This document shows positions 49,583-59,252 of a stretch of DNA of 64,000 bases, in pieces. The notes beneath the pieces were generated by a model. The model was given only the letters and a program-made list of their open reading frames with translations, ran no database searches and was not told the origin of the DNA. Both the position numbers and the translations under genes were made by a program. Origin of the DNA: Aegilops tauschii subsp. strangulata (Eukaryota > Streptophyta > Magnoliopsida > Poales > Poaceae); assembly GCF_002575655.3 (NCBI RefSeq), contig NC_053039.3, positions 223,219,622-223,283,621 of the forward strand, written 5' to 3'. Position 1 is the first letter of the stretch, and every line of letters begins with the position of its first letter.

Positions 49583-50299
49583 CTATTGAGCTCCTGAGTT
49601 GTACCTTCCTTGCCCATACTTCCTCTTGGGGCTCTCAATCTGCTGCTGCTTCCCTTCCATCATAAGAGCCTTGTCTACCAGCTCCTGGTAGTTGTTGAAT
49701 GTTGCCACCATCAACTGCATGCTCATCTCGTCATTCAGCCCTTCCATAAACTTCTCCTGCTTCGCGACATCTGTGGCCACATCATCCGGGGCATAACGAG
49801 ACAGCTTACTAAACTCCTCTACGTACTGAGCCACAGTACGATTTCCTTGGCGCAAGTTGCGAAAATCGCGCTTCTTCATGCTCATAGCTCCAGTTGAGAC
49901 ATGGGCTGTGCGAAATGCTTGCTGAAACTGATCCCAAGTGATATTGGCTATAGGGAAAGTGGCTGTGTAATTTTCCCACCATGAAGCTGCTGGTCTATCC
50001 AACTGATGTGCGGCAAAACGCACCTTCTCAGCATTAGTGCAACCTGCGGTGGTCAACTCCCTTCCAATCTTGCGTAACCAGTCATCCACAACTATTGGCT
50101 CAGTGCTACTGGAAAACACCGGCGGCTGCAACCTCAGAAAACGGGCTAAGTTGTCAACTGGAGGTGGTGGTGGTGGATTGTTGTTGTTGTTGTTGTTGCC
50201 TTGGTTCTGGACTAATATCTGCATCAAGGCATTCTGCTGCTGAATCAACTGGGTGATCTCCGGTGGGAAGACAAATCCGGTGTCACGTCTCGGAGGCAT
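49583..50299 (-). pseudogene. Chromovirus gag, capsid part
   Basis: An open frame of 238 codons starts MPPRRDTGFVFPPEITQLIQ. It has an Asn run and a Pro run, then the retrotransposon gag core (EPIVVDDWLRKIGRELTTAG, AAHQLDRPAASWWENYTA, WDQFQQAFRTAHV, MSMKKRDFRNLRQG, VAQYVEEFSKLSRYAP). It ends before the zinc knuckle, which lies in another frame at 49,371-49,412, so a shift separates capsid and nucleocapsid. Gag forms the particle around element RNA. Confidence 0.9.
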
Positions 50300-50495
50300 C
50301 TGATGGGTTTAGAGGGGAGAGATTAGAATAGAAATGAGGTCTAGTGAGAAAACACTACCCATATGCATATGAGACAAACACAATAATTTCACTCAATCAA
50401 TCAAGCAAGGGCATACAAATGGTCTAGAACTATCGTTACAGTGCTCGGACTATACTATATACATGGGAAAAGACTACTAATCATATGGTGGTCAT

Positions 50496-51239
50496 CTAGA
50501 AATTTTGATCGGTGGAAGACTCCATGATATCCGCTCCAGCTTCGTCTTCACAATCATCCTCACTACCATCAGGGTCGGAGTCGGTGTCGTCGATGATGAT
50601 GTAGTCTTCAGAACGAATTTCCTTGGGTTCGTCGTCTTCTCCTCCTGGCGCGGGGTCTCCCATGAAAACTCCGATCTTCTTTATCAGGTCATCATTCTTC
50701 TCCACGAGTATCGTCATTTCCTCCTCATATCCATCGCGTGTAGACTTGAGTTCCTCTTCTAGCTCCGTGATCCTGGTCATCGCCTTCTTCAAATATATCA
50801 TGCCTGCGCACATCTGGTTCTCCTGTCGACGAATGTGTTGGTTTAACTCCTGGATGAAAGCTGCAATGGACTTGTCCTTCCTGGTGCTGATCATCTCCCA
50901 TTGCTCATCTCGGTGCCCACATATCTAGTAGATAGTATCCTTGAGATCCTTGTGGTAAACTTCGCCGATGCGTCCCATGGCGATGTGGGCTGCCATACTC
51001 TTTCCTAGACTCCAGGTGGATGCATCAAAGGAAAACTCTATGGGCTCCGTAACTGGCATGAATGTCCTTCCTGGAACTTGAACTCGAATCATCCAGCGCT
51101 CCTCTTCTGGTAAAGTGGCGGTGTAGGTCCCGGTGAAGCTTGGTATTCCGATGTTCAGGTACCTAGTGACTTCCTTCAAGTGTCGTCCAAAGGGTGTGTC
51201 TTCATCCGGTTGTGCAAACTTGTTCCTCGAATCCGCCAT
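50496..51239 (-). pseudogene. Extra open reading frame upstream of gag in the chromovirus
   Basis: It starts MADSRNKFAQPDEDTPFGRH at 51239 and reads to TAG at 50925-50927. The same frame then continues (ICGHRDEQWEMISTRKDKS...) to 50496, about 247 codons with one internal stop. The first half has GIPSFTGTYTATLPEEERW; the second has a heptad-like coiled coil (ITELEEELKSTRDGYEEEMT) and a very acidic tail. It shows no similarity to gag or pol. Additional ORFs of unknown role between LTR and gag are known in some plant LTR retrotransposons. The TAG is probably a copy-specific mutation. Confidence 0.65.
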
Positions 51240-51331
51240 CCTAAAGAGTAGAAAATGGAGAGGATTCAGAAATGAGTAGAGAAGAGTGACCTATGGCTTA
51301 TCTTAGTGGTCATGTCCTACACTCAGCGTGT

Positions 51332-51343
51332 GCTCTGATACCA
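51332..51343 (-). other. Primer binding site of the chromovirus
   Basis: On the minus strand TGGTATCAGAGC lies three bases after the 5' LTR, a perfect match to the initiator tRNA-Met type site. Confidence 0.9.
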
Positions 51344-51346
51344 TCT

Positions 51347-53962
51347 TGTAGCGACCCGACCTCAAACGACCAAGTCTCTGTGCTTCAGTGTCATCCCTGG
51401 ATCGGTAATGCTGACACACACAGTACTCGAAGGATTTATAACAGAGTAGCAATCACACACTTATTACATCGAATGTCTCAAAAGAGAACTTATCACAATA
51501 AATATGGCTTAAGGCCATCTACGAAGATAACAGCAGAAGACTTGGAAGATAAGTGAGTCCATCAACTCCAACGGCATAGCTGAGATGCACAACAACGACC
51601 TATCGCACCTTTACTCGTCGTCTGAAAAGTCTGCAACATAATACGTTGCAGCTTGAAAATGGGTCAGCACATGGAATATGCTGGCAATATAACACAGTAG
51701 AGCAATGAACAGATAAATGCTATCACTATATGCATATATGGCTGGTGGAGGCTCTATGGTTATAAGTTTTTTTTGCAAAAAGCCAATTTTTCCCTACAAC
51801 AAAGGGATATCTATTTTATTTAACTATCATGGTGATTGAACAACATTGAGAAGGTACCTCCAACTCAATCCCAATTAAAAATAATTATCAACCCAACAAA
51901 TTAAATTAGAGTGATGAGATACATATGATAATCTAAGTACTAGATACTCAAGATGTCCATAACCGGGGACACGGCTAACCATGATTAGATTGTACACTCT
52001 GCAGAGGTTTGCGCACTTTTCCCCACAAGACTCGATCTCCTCCGTTGGATTTCTCGCACTTCATGGTGTTTGAGAAACAGATGACCGAGACACGGTCTTT
52101 CAGAAGCATTAACTCTAACCCCGGGTAGACAGTACCAACCTACATCCCTCTACATCTGCTAGCCTACCACTTGAAGAGGTCATGCAACTTACTCAACTAT
52201 GCTAGAGCCCATAATAGCTTGTGGCTGCACACGGAAGTTTCTAGCATGAAATATCTCAGATCCCTTTGAGCCTGGGTGGCGGACCATAGGATTATCTCAC
52301 GGGTACTCCGGGATATCCTAGGACAACACTGGATTCTCCAGGTGCCCAAACAAGCAATCCACCCAGATGTTTATTAAAGTTGCCACCTTAAGTTGAACCA
52401 TTAAATAATCATCTCACATCTGTCATGGATTCACTCACCCAAACCACGTCTACGAGCATAGCATAGCAGTATAAGCATAACGTAGAAGTAACTCCCAAGG
52501 GTTTAATAATAAACAGGGCAATAGGTTCTACCTCATCAACTACTTCCCAATACCCACAAGTTAATCACATCCTAATCATGCAGTGTTGGAGGTTTGGAAC
52601 TAATGCATAAAAATTGGGTATGAAGAGAGTATGATCAATGTTACTTGCCTTGCTGACGATCCGCAAAACCTAGAGACTCGTAGTAGCATGCTTCGCACTC
52701 CGGGAATTCTATTGCAAACAAACAATATCATACATAAGCAATCAAGCAAAGATGCATGGGTAAAACTCAAATAAGAAGATCGAATCTGAAAACTCAACTG
52801 AAGAGATTCGATTTGCAAAAAGAATCAAATCAAATGGAGCAACAAAACTCAAACTACGAAAGAAACAAGATCTGATTACTAATCTGGACTAAAGTCAAAT
52901 TTTACAGTACCAAAATCTTGTTCAAGTTGGTTAAACAGCAAGAGGGCTTCGAGACGAAGATCTAGGCTCTTGAATCGCCTGATTCCGATAAACGAGCGAA
53001 AAGATAAACTAAAACGAAAATCGGGTCAGAAATCGCGATCGAAAATAATCGCGAAAAAACCGTGGAAAAAGAAAAACTGACAAACAGGCTAACGAACGAA
53101 CGTTCGCTGTCTGCGGCTAACGGGTGAACGGCGTTCGTTAAAACGAACGTACGGACGAACGTCCGCAAAATAACTAAACCGAAAAAACCGAACCGATCTA
53201 TTAAAAAATAGATCTAGGGTTTTGAAAATAAAAATTGATCGGTTTAAAAAACCGGCGGTTACCTCATGGAACGGGATGGCGGCGACGGCATACTCCGGTG
53301 GCGGGGCGGCAGGGCGACTCCGGCGCTGGGGCGGCGGCGGTGACGCGAGGCGGTGGCGTGGCGGCGGCGGCTGGCGGCGGGGCGGCGCTAGGGTTCGGGC
53401 GGGGTTGGCGGGTGGCTGGGGTGGCTCGGGCCTTCGGCCTTTAAAGGGCCGGCCGGGTCAGTGTCCCAGGCGGACACGGCCCGGTAAGGCGGTAACTTTT
53501 TTAAATATATTCTGGCGCGCAGAAAAACGAAGAAAAGAAATACTAAACGGACTCCAAAAATCCTGAAATAAATTTTCCCCGTCCTCTAAAAATCTACCTT
53601 ACAAGGTGAATATTTATTTAGGGCTCTTATGCAATTTTGAAAAACGCATATTTTTCCTAATTCAAATAAAATAGAAATAAAATCCAAATAAAAATGTTTA
53701 TTTGTTTTTAAATATTTTTCCTCCAATATTTCATTATTTTGGGGAAGTCATATTATCCCCTCTCATATATTTTCATATGAAATATTTTCGGAGGGAAAAA
53801 TAATTAAAACAAATGACCCTTGTTTCAATATTTGATAAAATTCAAATATGAGAACGGTGAAATTCCCAACTCTCTCCGAGGGTCCTTGAGTTGCGTAGAA
53901 TTTCGAGGAAATCGTGTATGACCTATGTATAATATTCCAAATTGAAAATTTGGGATGTTACA
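51347..53962 (-). repeat. 5' LTR of the chromovirus (right in the window)
   Basis: The LTR is 2616 bp, homologous end to end to 43283-45880. The GAACG/CGTTC cluster recurs at 53091-53165 and the GC-rich block at 53280-53430. Loss of about 25 bp near 53908 and small insertions account for most length differences. Confidence 0.93.
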
Positions 53963-54412
53963 CCATCGTTCACGGTCTTCATGAAAACATCTAGATAATC
54001 ATCGTGTTCTGGTAGAAATAATTTAACCTTTGCATGCCCACCAATCATGTATTTTGAGAGTTAATCTTGAGTAAACTGCTTTGGCAACCACTGCAAAGGA
54101 AAAAGATTCAGACATTGTCATCTAACACAACTCATTATGGGCAGTAAAAAGAAGGCTGCAGAGTTCTTACTTACCATCCTGCAGTTCGCTGTTGTCTTGG
54201 ATAAAGTGTAAACAAATAGTTTAATTGCCATCTTTGGACCCATTTTACTAACAATCTTTATCAGCTTCCTCACTTGATGCTGGTTCATCGATATCTCATT
54301 GCCCCATACGCAGAAAGGGTCGAAACGCGGATCTTTACCAATGACATATGTACCTAAAAGCACCAAGTTAATATTAGAAGCTAAACAGCAATTGCACAAT
54401 GATGTATTACAA

Positions 54413-54499
54413 CACTCTTTTATAATATGTCTATATACATCCATATGTGGTAGTCCATTTGAAATCTCTAAAAAGATAAATATTTAGGAATGGAGGGAG
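54413..54499. mobile_element. Stowaway MITE, truncated
   Basis: The right half only: TATGTCTATATACATCC ... AAATATTTAGGAATGGAGGGAG, followed by TA at 54500-54501. The left arm is absent. Confidence 0.7.
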
Positions 54500-54639
54500 T
54501 ATCTTATAACATCCAATATACTCACATATTAGATGAATTAACATCTTATATTATGGGCCAGAAGGAGTTTAGTTCATTCTTACAAATTATCTGCTGCTGT
54601 ATCCATAGGTTACAATTAGTTTGAGCTAGTTCGGGCTCA

Positions 54640-54905
54640 AATAGGCCTAAAGTATATCTAAACATGAGGGCTAGTTTGAGCTAGTTGCATCTATAACCCA
54701 CCCAAAAAAACTAGTATCCAACCCAAGAGGTGCTAATTGGAGCTAGTTCTCCTAGTGCATTTATTGTCAATCTAACCCTGCCATCCAAACAACTCTTTGG
54801 ATGGAGTTAGTTCAGGGTTAGTAATGAGCTAGAAACTAACTCTAACCTCTAGCTAAGTTGAGTATCCAAACAGGGCTGCGTTGTTGCTGTTGCTGCTGCT
54901 GCTCT
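54640..54905. mobile_element. Possible MITE with inverted CTAGTTTGAGCTAGTT-like arms, plus CTG repeat
   Basis: Repeated and inverted GAGCTAGTT/AACTAGCTC-like words fill 54640-54860, and the right edge ATCCAAACAGGGCTG resembles a MITE terminus. A short GTT/CTG microsatellite follows (about 54880-54904). Borders and target duplication could not be fixed. Confidence 0.35.
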
Positions 54906-55647
54906 TCTACGTATATCTAGACATCATTAGAACATTAATGTAACACTCTTCCTTGTTGCTATGTAGCCTAGGATTGCATATTTAGACATTAAGTACAGTG
55001 CATGTTGCTATGTAGCCTCATATATATTACATATGGCCCTATTTAACCTAAGGAAAAACGGGTTGCAGATATATTCAGTTAAAAGTCCGATTCACCGATT
55101 GGTCCCTTATCAACCGCCGACCTATATGGTACCAGCTACCGATATCCTGAACAGTGAGCAGATATAAGCCATGGGATGAAACTAAACTAGATGGAAAACA
55201 ACAGTCGTTCCCAAAATTGTCCTGTGTAGGTACATCAAGAAGCATGTTAAGCACAACAGGCTAAACATCAACCAAAATTACACATGGCAGACAAAATAAT
55301 CTCCAAAAGTCAGCTTCAGTGTGCAGGTTTAAGCACACTAGTAAAGCAAAACAAGTGGAAAGGTGTGCTAACTGCAACAGGCCAAACATTTAACAACAAG
55401 CAAACATGGTCATTCAAACTGGTATTGTGCCGGTCTAAGTACACTGGTTATGGTTAAATAAAAATGGAAAGGCGTGTTAACTACAAGATGCAGCAACCAA
55501 ATGTAGTCATTCATAGTGGTATTGTTGAAACTTTTTTTCTCGAATATGCACGAGTGTGCATATTATATATTAAAGTAGAAAGACAAAAGCATGCCTCCAC
55601 CAAGATTACAAGGGTTTCGTAACAATGGACTACTCATTACTCGCCCA

Positions 55648-58600
55648 TCACTCTAGCCGAAGGAAGAAGGGGTCTACATTCCCTTTGAACTTGCCGGCTA
55701 GCGACCATAACCTTCCCTCCGACCTAATCCTACCGATAAGTCCAACAATAGAAGGCGATGCCCCATCGAAAACAATCGCATTCCTATGCTTCCACAACTC
55801 CCAATGTACAAGTAGGAAGATAGTATGGAGATCCTTCCGATTGTTGTTGTCCATCCCCTGCTTGTCCCTTAGCCATAGGGCAAGCGAATCATGTGCCATC
55901 GGTGACCATTCTACCTTGCCCAAAGCCTCGCATACCACCGCCCATACTGATCTCGCAACCACACACGTGAGTAGCACATGATTGATGGTTTCATCCTCCT
56001 GGTCATAAAAAGGGGCATGCTTCCTGGTGTGGTTGCCCCCTCCTTGCAAGGCGATCCGATGTCCAACATCTGTTTCTGAGCGCAAACCAGGCGAAGAATT
56101 TGCATGTGGATGGGGCCCTAGATTTCCAAGTCAGCTGGGCCATTGGGTCAATAGTTCGGCCCCAGAACTTCGCTGCGTACGTAGATTGTACGGGATAATG
56201 GCCGTTGGGCTCCCATGCCCAGGCAACAGAGTCCGGCACGTCCAGCTGTGGCTCCCATGTGCTCACTCTAGTCCATAGCTCCAGGAATTCATGCAGTTCC
56301 TGTACCCCAATGTTAGGGCCAATCTCCATTGCCCAAGTCCCATCCTCAATGGCCGGGGCAACCATCATTGTCGCCTTGATCCGCTGTGGAATTCTGCTGT
56401 ATATAGTTGGGGCAATCTCCTGTGCCCTCCTGCCATCGATCCACCGATCCTCCCAGAAGAGAGTAGTGAGGCCACACCTTGCTTCACTCCGCGTTGCCGC
56501 CCGAAAAGGTTGCATTGCCTCTCGTGGTACCTTTATGCGGAAATCCGTCCATGGTATACTCGCATCCACTCTTGCTAACCACGGCCATCTAGTTTGCATG
56601 GCAACATTGAGCCACTTGAGATTTGGTAGGCCTAGGCCGCCAGCCCATTTCGGTGAACATACCGAATCCCATGCCACCGCACAGTTGCCACCATTAGCCT
56701 CTGCCCGTCTGCACCATAAGAACCCTCTGCACACTTTGTTCATCACAACTATAGTCTTCGTAGGTAGATCCAAGGCCATCATGGCATGAATGGGCATAGC
56801 ACAAAGCACCGACTGTACCAACGTGAGTCTTCCACTCTTTGGCATTAAGGCCGCTTTCCACTTTGGTAAGCAGTTAGCCATCTGGTCCACCAGGTACTGC
56901 AACTGCAATGCAGATTGCTTCCTAAGGGTCAACGGCAGCCCCAAATACTTGATTGAGAAGGCCCCTTTCTGGCAGCCCAATTCATCACAGGTCATTGTGA
57001 TCTCCTCATCATTACACCTTATTGGTAGTGCCGCAGATTTCACCATGTTTATCCGCAGTCCCGAAGCCTCTCCAAACAGATCAAGAATGCTCTTGCACAC
57101 CTCAAGTTCCACTGGGTTGGGCTTGATGAAAACTACCACGTCGTCCGCAAAAATGGACAGGCGTTGTTTCATGTCAGTACACGCCAACGGCTCCAGTACA
57201 CCTCTTCTTGTGGCCCGTTCAAACAACCTGTGCAATGGCTCCATGGTGAGGATGAAAAGCATCGGTGATATAGGATCTCCTTGTCTAAGCCCCTTTTAGT
57301 TGTGAATAGTGTCCCCTGGGTCTCCATTTACCATGATCTTTGTTGTCGAGGTCGCAAGGATACCGCAAATCCACGCCCTCCACCGTGGTCCAAACCCCAA
57401 ATGCTGCATAACTTCAAGCAAGAACGACCACTGGACGGAGTCAAACGCTTTTGATATGTCCAATTTCAGCAGCACGGTGGGGATCTTCATGGCATTCAAC
57501 TTGCGGGCTATGCTTTGCACCAACATGAAGTTGTCATGCAGCGATCGGCCTTTCACAAAAGCACTCTGGTGATTTCCCACAAGGTTTGGTAGTTGCCCCA
57601 CTAAGCGACAAGCCAGCACCTTCTCGAAGATTTTTATACCTCCATGGACTAGGTTGATTGGCCTGAAATCACCAACCTCCAAAGCACCATCCACCTTTGG
57701 TAATAGGGTGACAAGTGATTTGTTGATAGCTGCCATGCCCCTCATGCCCCCCTTGTAGAAGCAATTCATGGCCTTCATGAAATCTGCCTTTATGATGTTC
57801 CAACATGTAGCATAGAAACGGCCGGTGAAACCATCCGGCCCAGGTGCTTTGTCCGGCGGCATACTCTTTATCACCTTTTCCACTTCGTCCATAGTGAAGG
57901 GCTCCTCAAGTTGCGGTAAGTTAAGCTGCGGCAGGTTAAGCTCATGTAGGTTTAGAGCGCAACTCCCCGGCTCCACAGTGCCAAATGCCATGCCATAGTA
58001 GCATCAACCGCGGACGCCGCCTCCTCTTGGACCGAATACACACGGCCATTGTACCTCACCGATCTGAGCACATTCTTACGCTCCCTGTGGCTCGCTTGCT
58101 GATGAAAGAGCCTCGTACTACCATCCCCTTCCCACAATTGCAAGAGCCTCGAACATTGCCGTGCAATGGTTCTCTCCAGAGAGCACAAACCTAACAGTTT
58201 CCTCTTCAAACACCTTCTTAGATCACGCTCCGCCCCCGAGAGCTCTCTCGAATCCATGGCCACATCCAGTTGCTTTATCACCTCCAAAGCAATGGAAATT
58301 TGTAGTTTTACATTGCCGATCCAACGTGTACTCCATCTCTGGAGACTGACCACAGTGGCTCGCAGCTTGTTATGTAGTGTGAGGTAGTCATTAGAGGCCT
58401 GTGGTGTCGAGTCCCAAGCCATCTTCACCGTGTCCATGAAGCCCTCGACCTTGATCCAAAATGCTTCAAACTTGAACCTCTTCCTTGTGCTAATCTCCAT
58501 GTTGATGTCCAGCATGAGCAGGCAGTGATCTGAGACCGCAGTTCCAAGGGTAGATAGAAAGCAAGATGGGAATGCCGCATCCCAATCATTGGATACAAAC

Positions 58601-59142
58601 ACATGGTCAATCTTCTCCAGCGTAGCGTTTTGTCTCTCATTAGACCATGTGTACCGCCTCCCATTGAGGTATAGTTCCTTCAATTCCAATAAGTTCAGCT
58701 TTGATCTAAACCTCCTCAACATCCTACGATTTATTTGGTCATTGCTCTTGTCCTCCTGCCCAACTAGGAGGTTAAAATCACCTGCCACCACCCACGGCCC
58801 TGCATGTAGGTCGCGTATATCGACTAGATCCTGCATGAACTCAATTTTTTCGGTCTCCTCCTGTGGTCCATAGACACAAGTGAGCCACCATGCCTGCTCG
58901 TCCTCCGGGCACTTGACCAGTGCTGTTAGCGTGTGGTTAGTGTAATGCGGGCTTGATAGGTGGGTAACGGATTCGTCCCAAGCCACCAGGATCCCACCAT
59001 GAGTGCCAACCGCCAGCAAGTAAAAGAAATTTTCGTATTTATTGCCCAAAAATTGCTGCACTACATTTGCCGATACATCTTGCAATTTAGTTTCTTGTAG
59101 ACAGACGATCGCCGGATTAACCACTGACACCACCTGGAACAA
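55648..59142 (-). pseudogene. LINE ORF2: endonuclease and reverse transcriptase, three breaks
   Basis: The first frame (59142-57952) is an apurinic-type endonuclease with PAIVCLQETKLQ, GGILVAWDESV, CVYGPQEE, WVVAGDFNLL, RYTWSNERQNATLEKIDHVF and VSDHCLLMLDI; all main catalytic motifs remain. A frameshift near 57,990 leads to RT (57991-57296: PPDKAPGPDGFTGRFY, DFRPINLVHGGIKIFEKVLA, NHQSAFVKGRSLHDNFML, LLKLDISKAFDSVQW). An in-frame TAA at 57296-57298 cuts the motif just before KGLRQGDPISPMLF. The third part (57262-56003) has the catalytic LSIFADDVVVFIKP. A further shift near 56,030 leads to the C-terminal region (ETINHVLLTCVVARSVW; WELWKHRNAIVFDG), typical of plant L1 ORF2. It is not functional. 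Confidence 0.9.
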
Positions 59143-59252
59143 AGCGTTCCGTCGGGCCCTAGCATTTAGCCCTCAGACGTTCCACACGATAACTTTCATT
59201 GGCTGTGCATTCATCGAAAATGCCCACGATTCCAACCCTAGCCGGACACGCA

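Larger units (their letters stand above)
43283..53962 (-). mobile_element. Gypsy chromovirus (Tekay/Del-like), complete, defective
   Basis: LTRs of 2598 bp (43283-45880) and 2616 bp (51347-53962) are flanked by CCATC at 43278-43282 and 53963-53967. On the minus strand the LTR runs from TGTAACATCCC to GGTCGCTACA. An initiator-tRNA-Met primer site (51332-51343) and a polypurine tract (45885-45894) are in place. Coding order is extra ORF, gag, protease, RT, RNase H, integrase, chromodomain. Domains are long but broken at several points. In the first 350 bp or so the LTRs differ by about 4% by eye, so it is older than Copia A and B. It is inserted in the last exon of the B3-like gene. Confidence 0.93.
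43145..54353 (-). pseudogene. B3-domain-like gene inside the CACTA element, split by the chromovirus
   Basis: Two exons can be placed on the minus strand. Exon A (54175-54353, acceptor TTTTAG, donor ATG|GTAAGT) gives YVIGKDPRFDPFCVWGNE and VSKMGPKMAIKLFVYTLSK. Exon B starts at 54090 after TTTGCAG with WLPKQFTQ, continues KYMIGGHAKVKLFLPEHDDY to the chromovirus border at 53963, and resumes at 43282 with GRSAITRGWTGVVRAF and EEGTIWAFRFTLFSNQ, stopping at 43145-43147. The order (LPKQF, KLFLPE, GRS-ITRGW, EEG-IWAFRF) fits a plant B3 DNA-binding fold. An in-frame TAA follows QD in exon B, and a 10.7-kb element sits in the same exon, so it is dead here. B3 assignment is by motif shape, not search. 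Upstream exons may lie at 62,640-63,560. Confidence 0.6.
53968..55531. other. CACTA interior between chromovirus and LINE
   Basis: It contains B3-like exons A and B, a Stowaway fragment (54413-54499) and a second MITE-like segment (about 54640-54880). From 54900 to 55531 there is diverged AT-rich repeat sequence: phrases such as CAAACTGGTATTG and TAGTGGTATTG recur here and near 62,250-62,600, indicating repeated units in the original element. No further gene is seen. Confidence 0.5.

Noticed and set aside
53222..53566. Glycine-rich 114-codon frame
   Set aside because: It arises from the GGCGG-rich block of the chromovirus LTR, and the matching frame in the other LTR (45208) is different.
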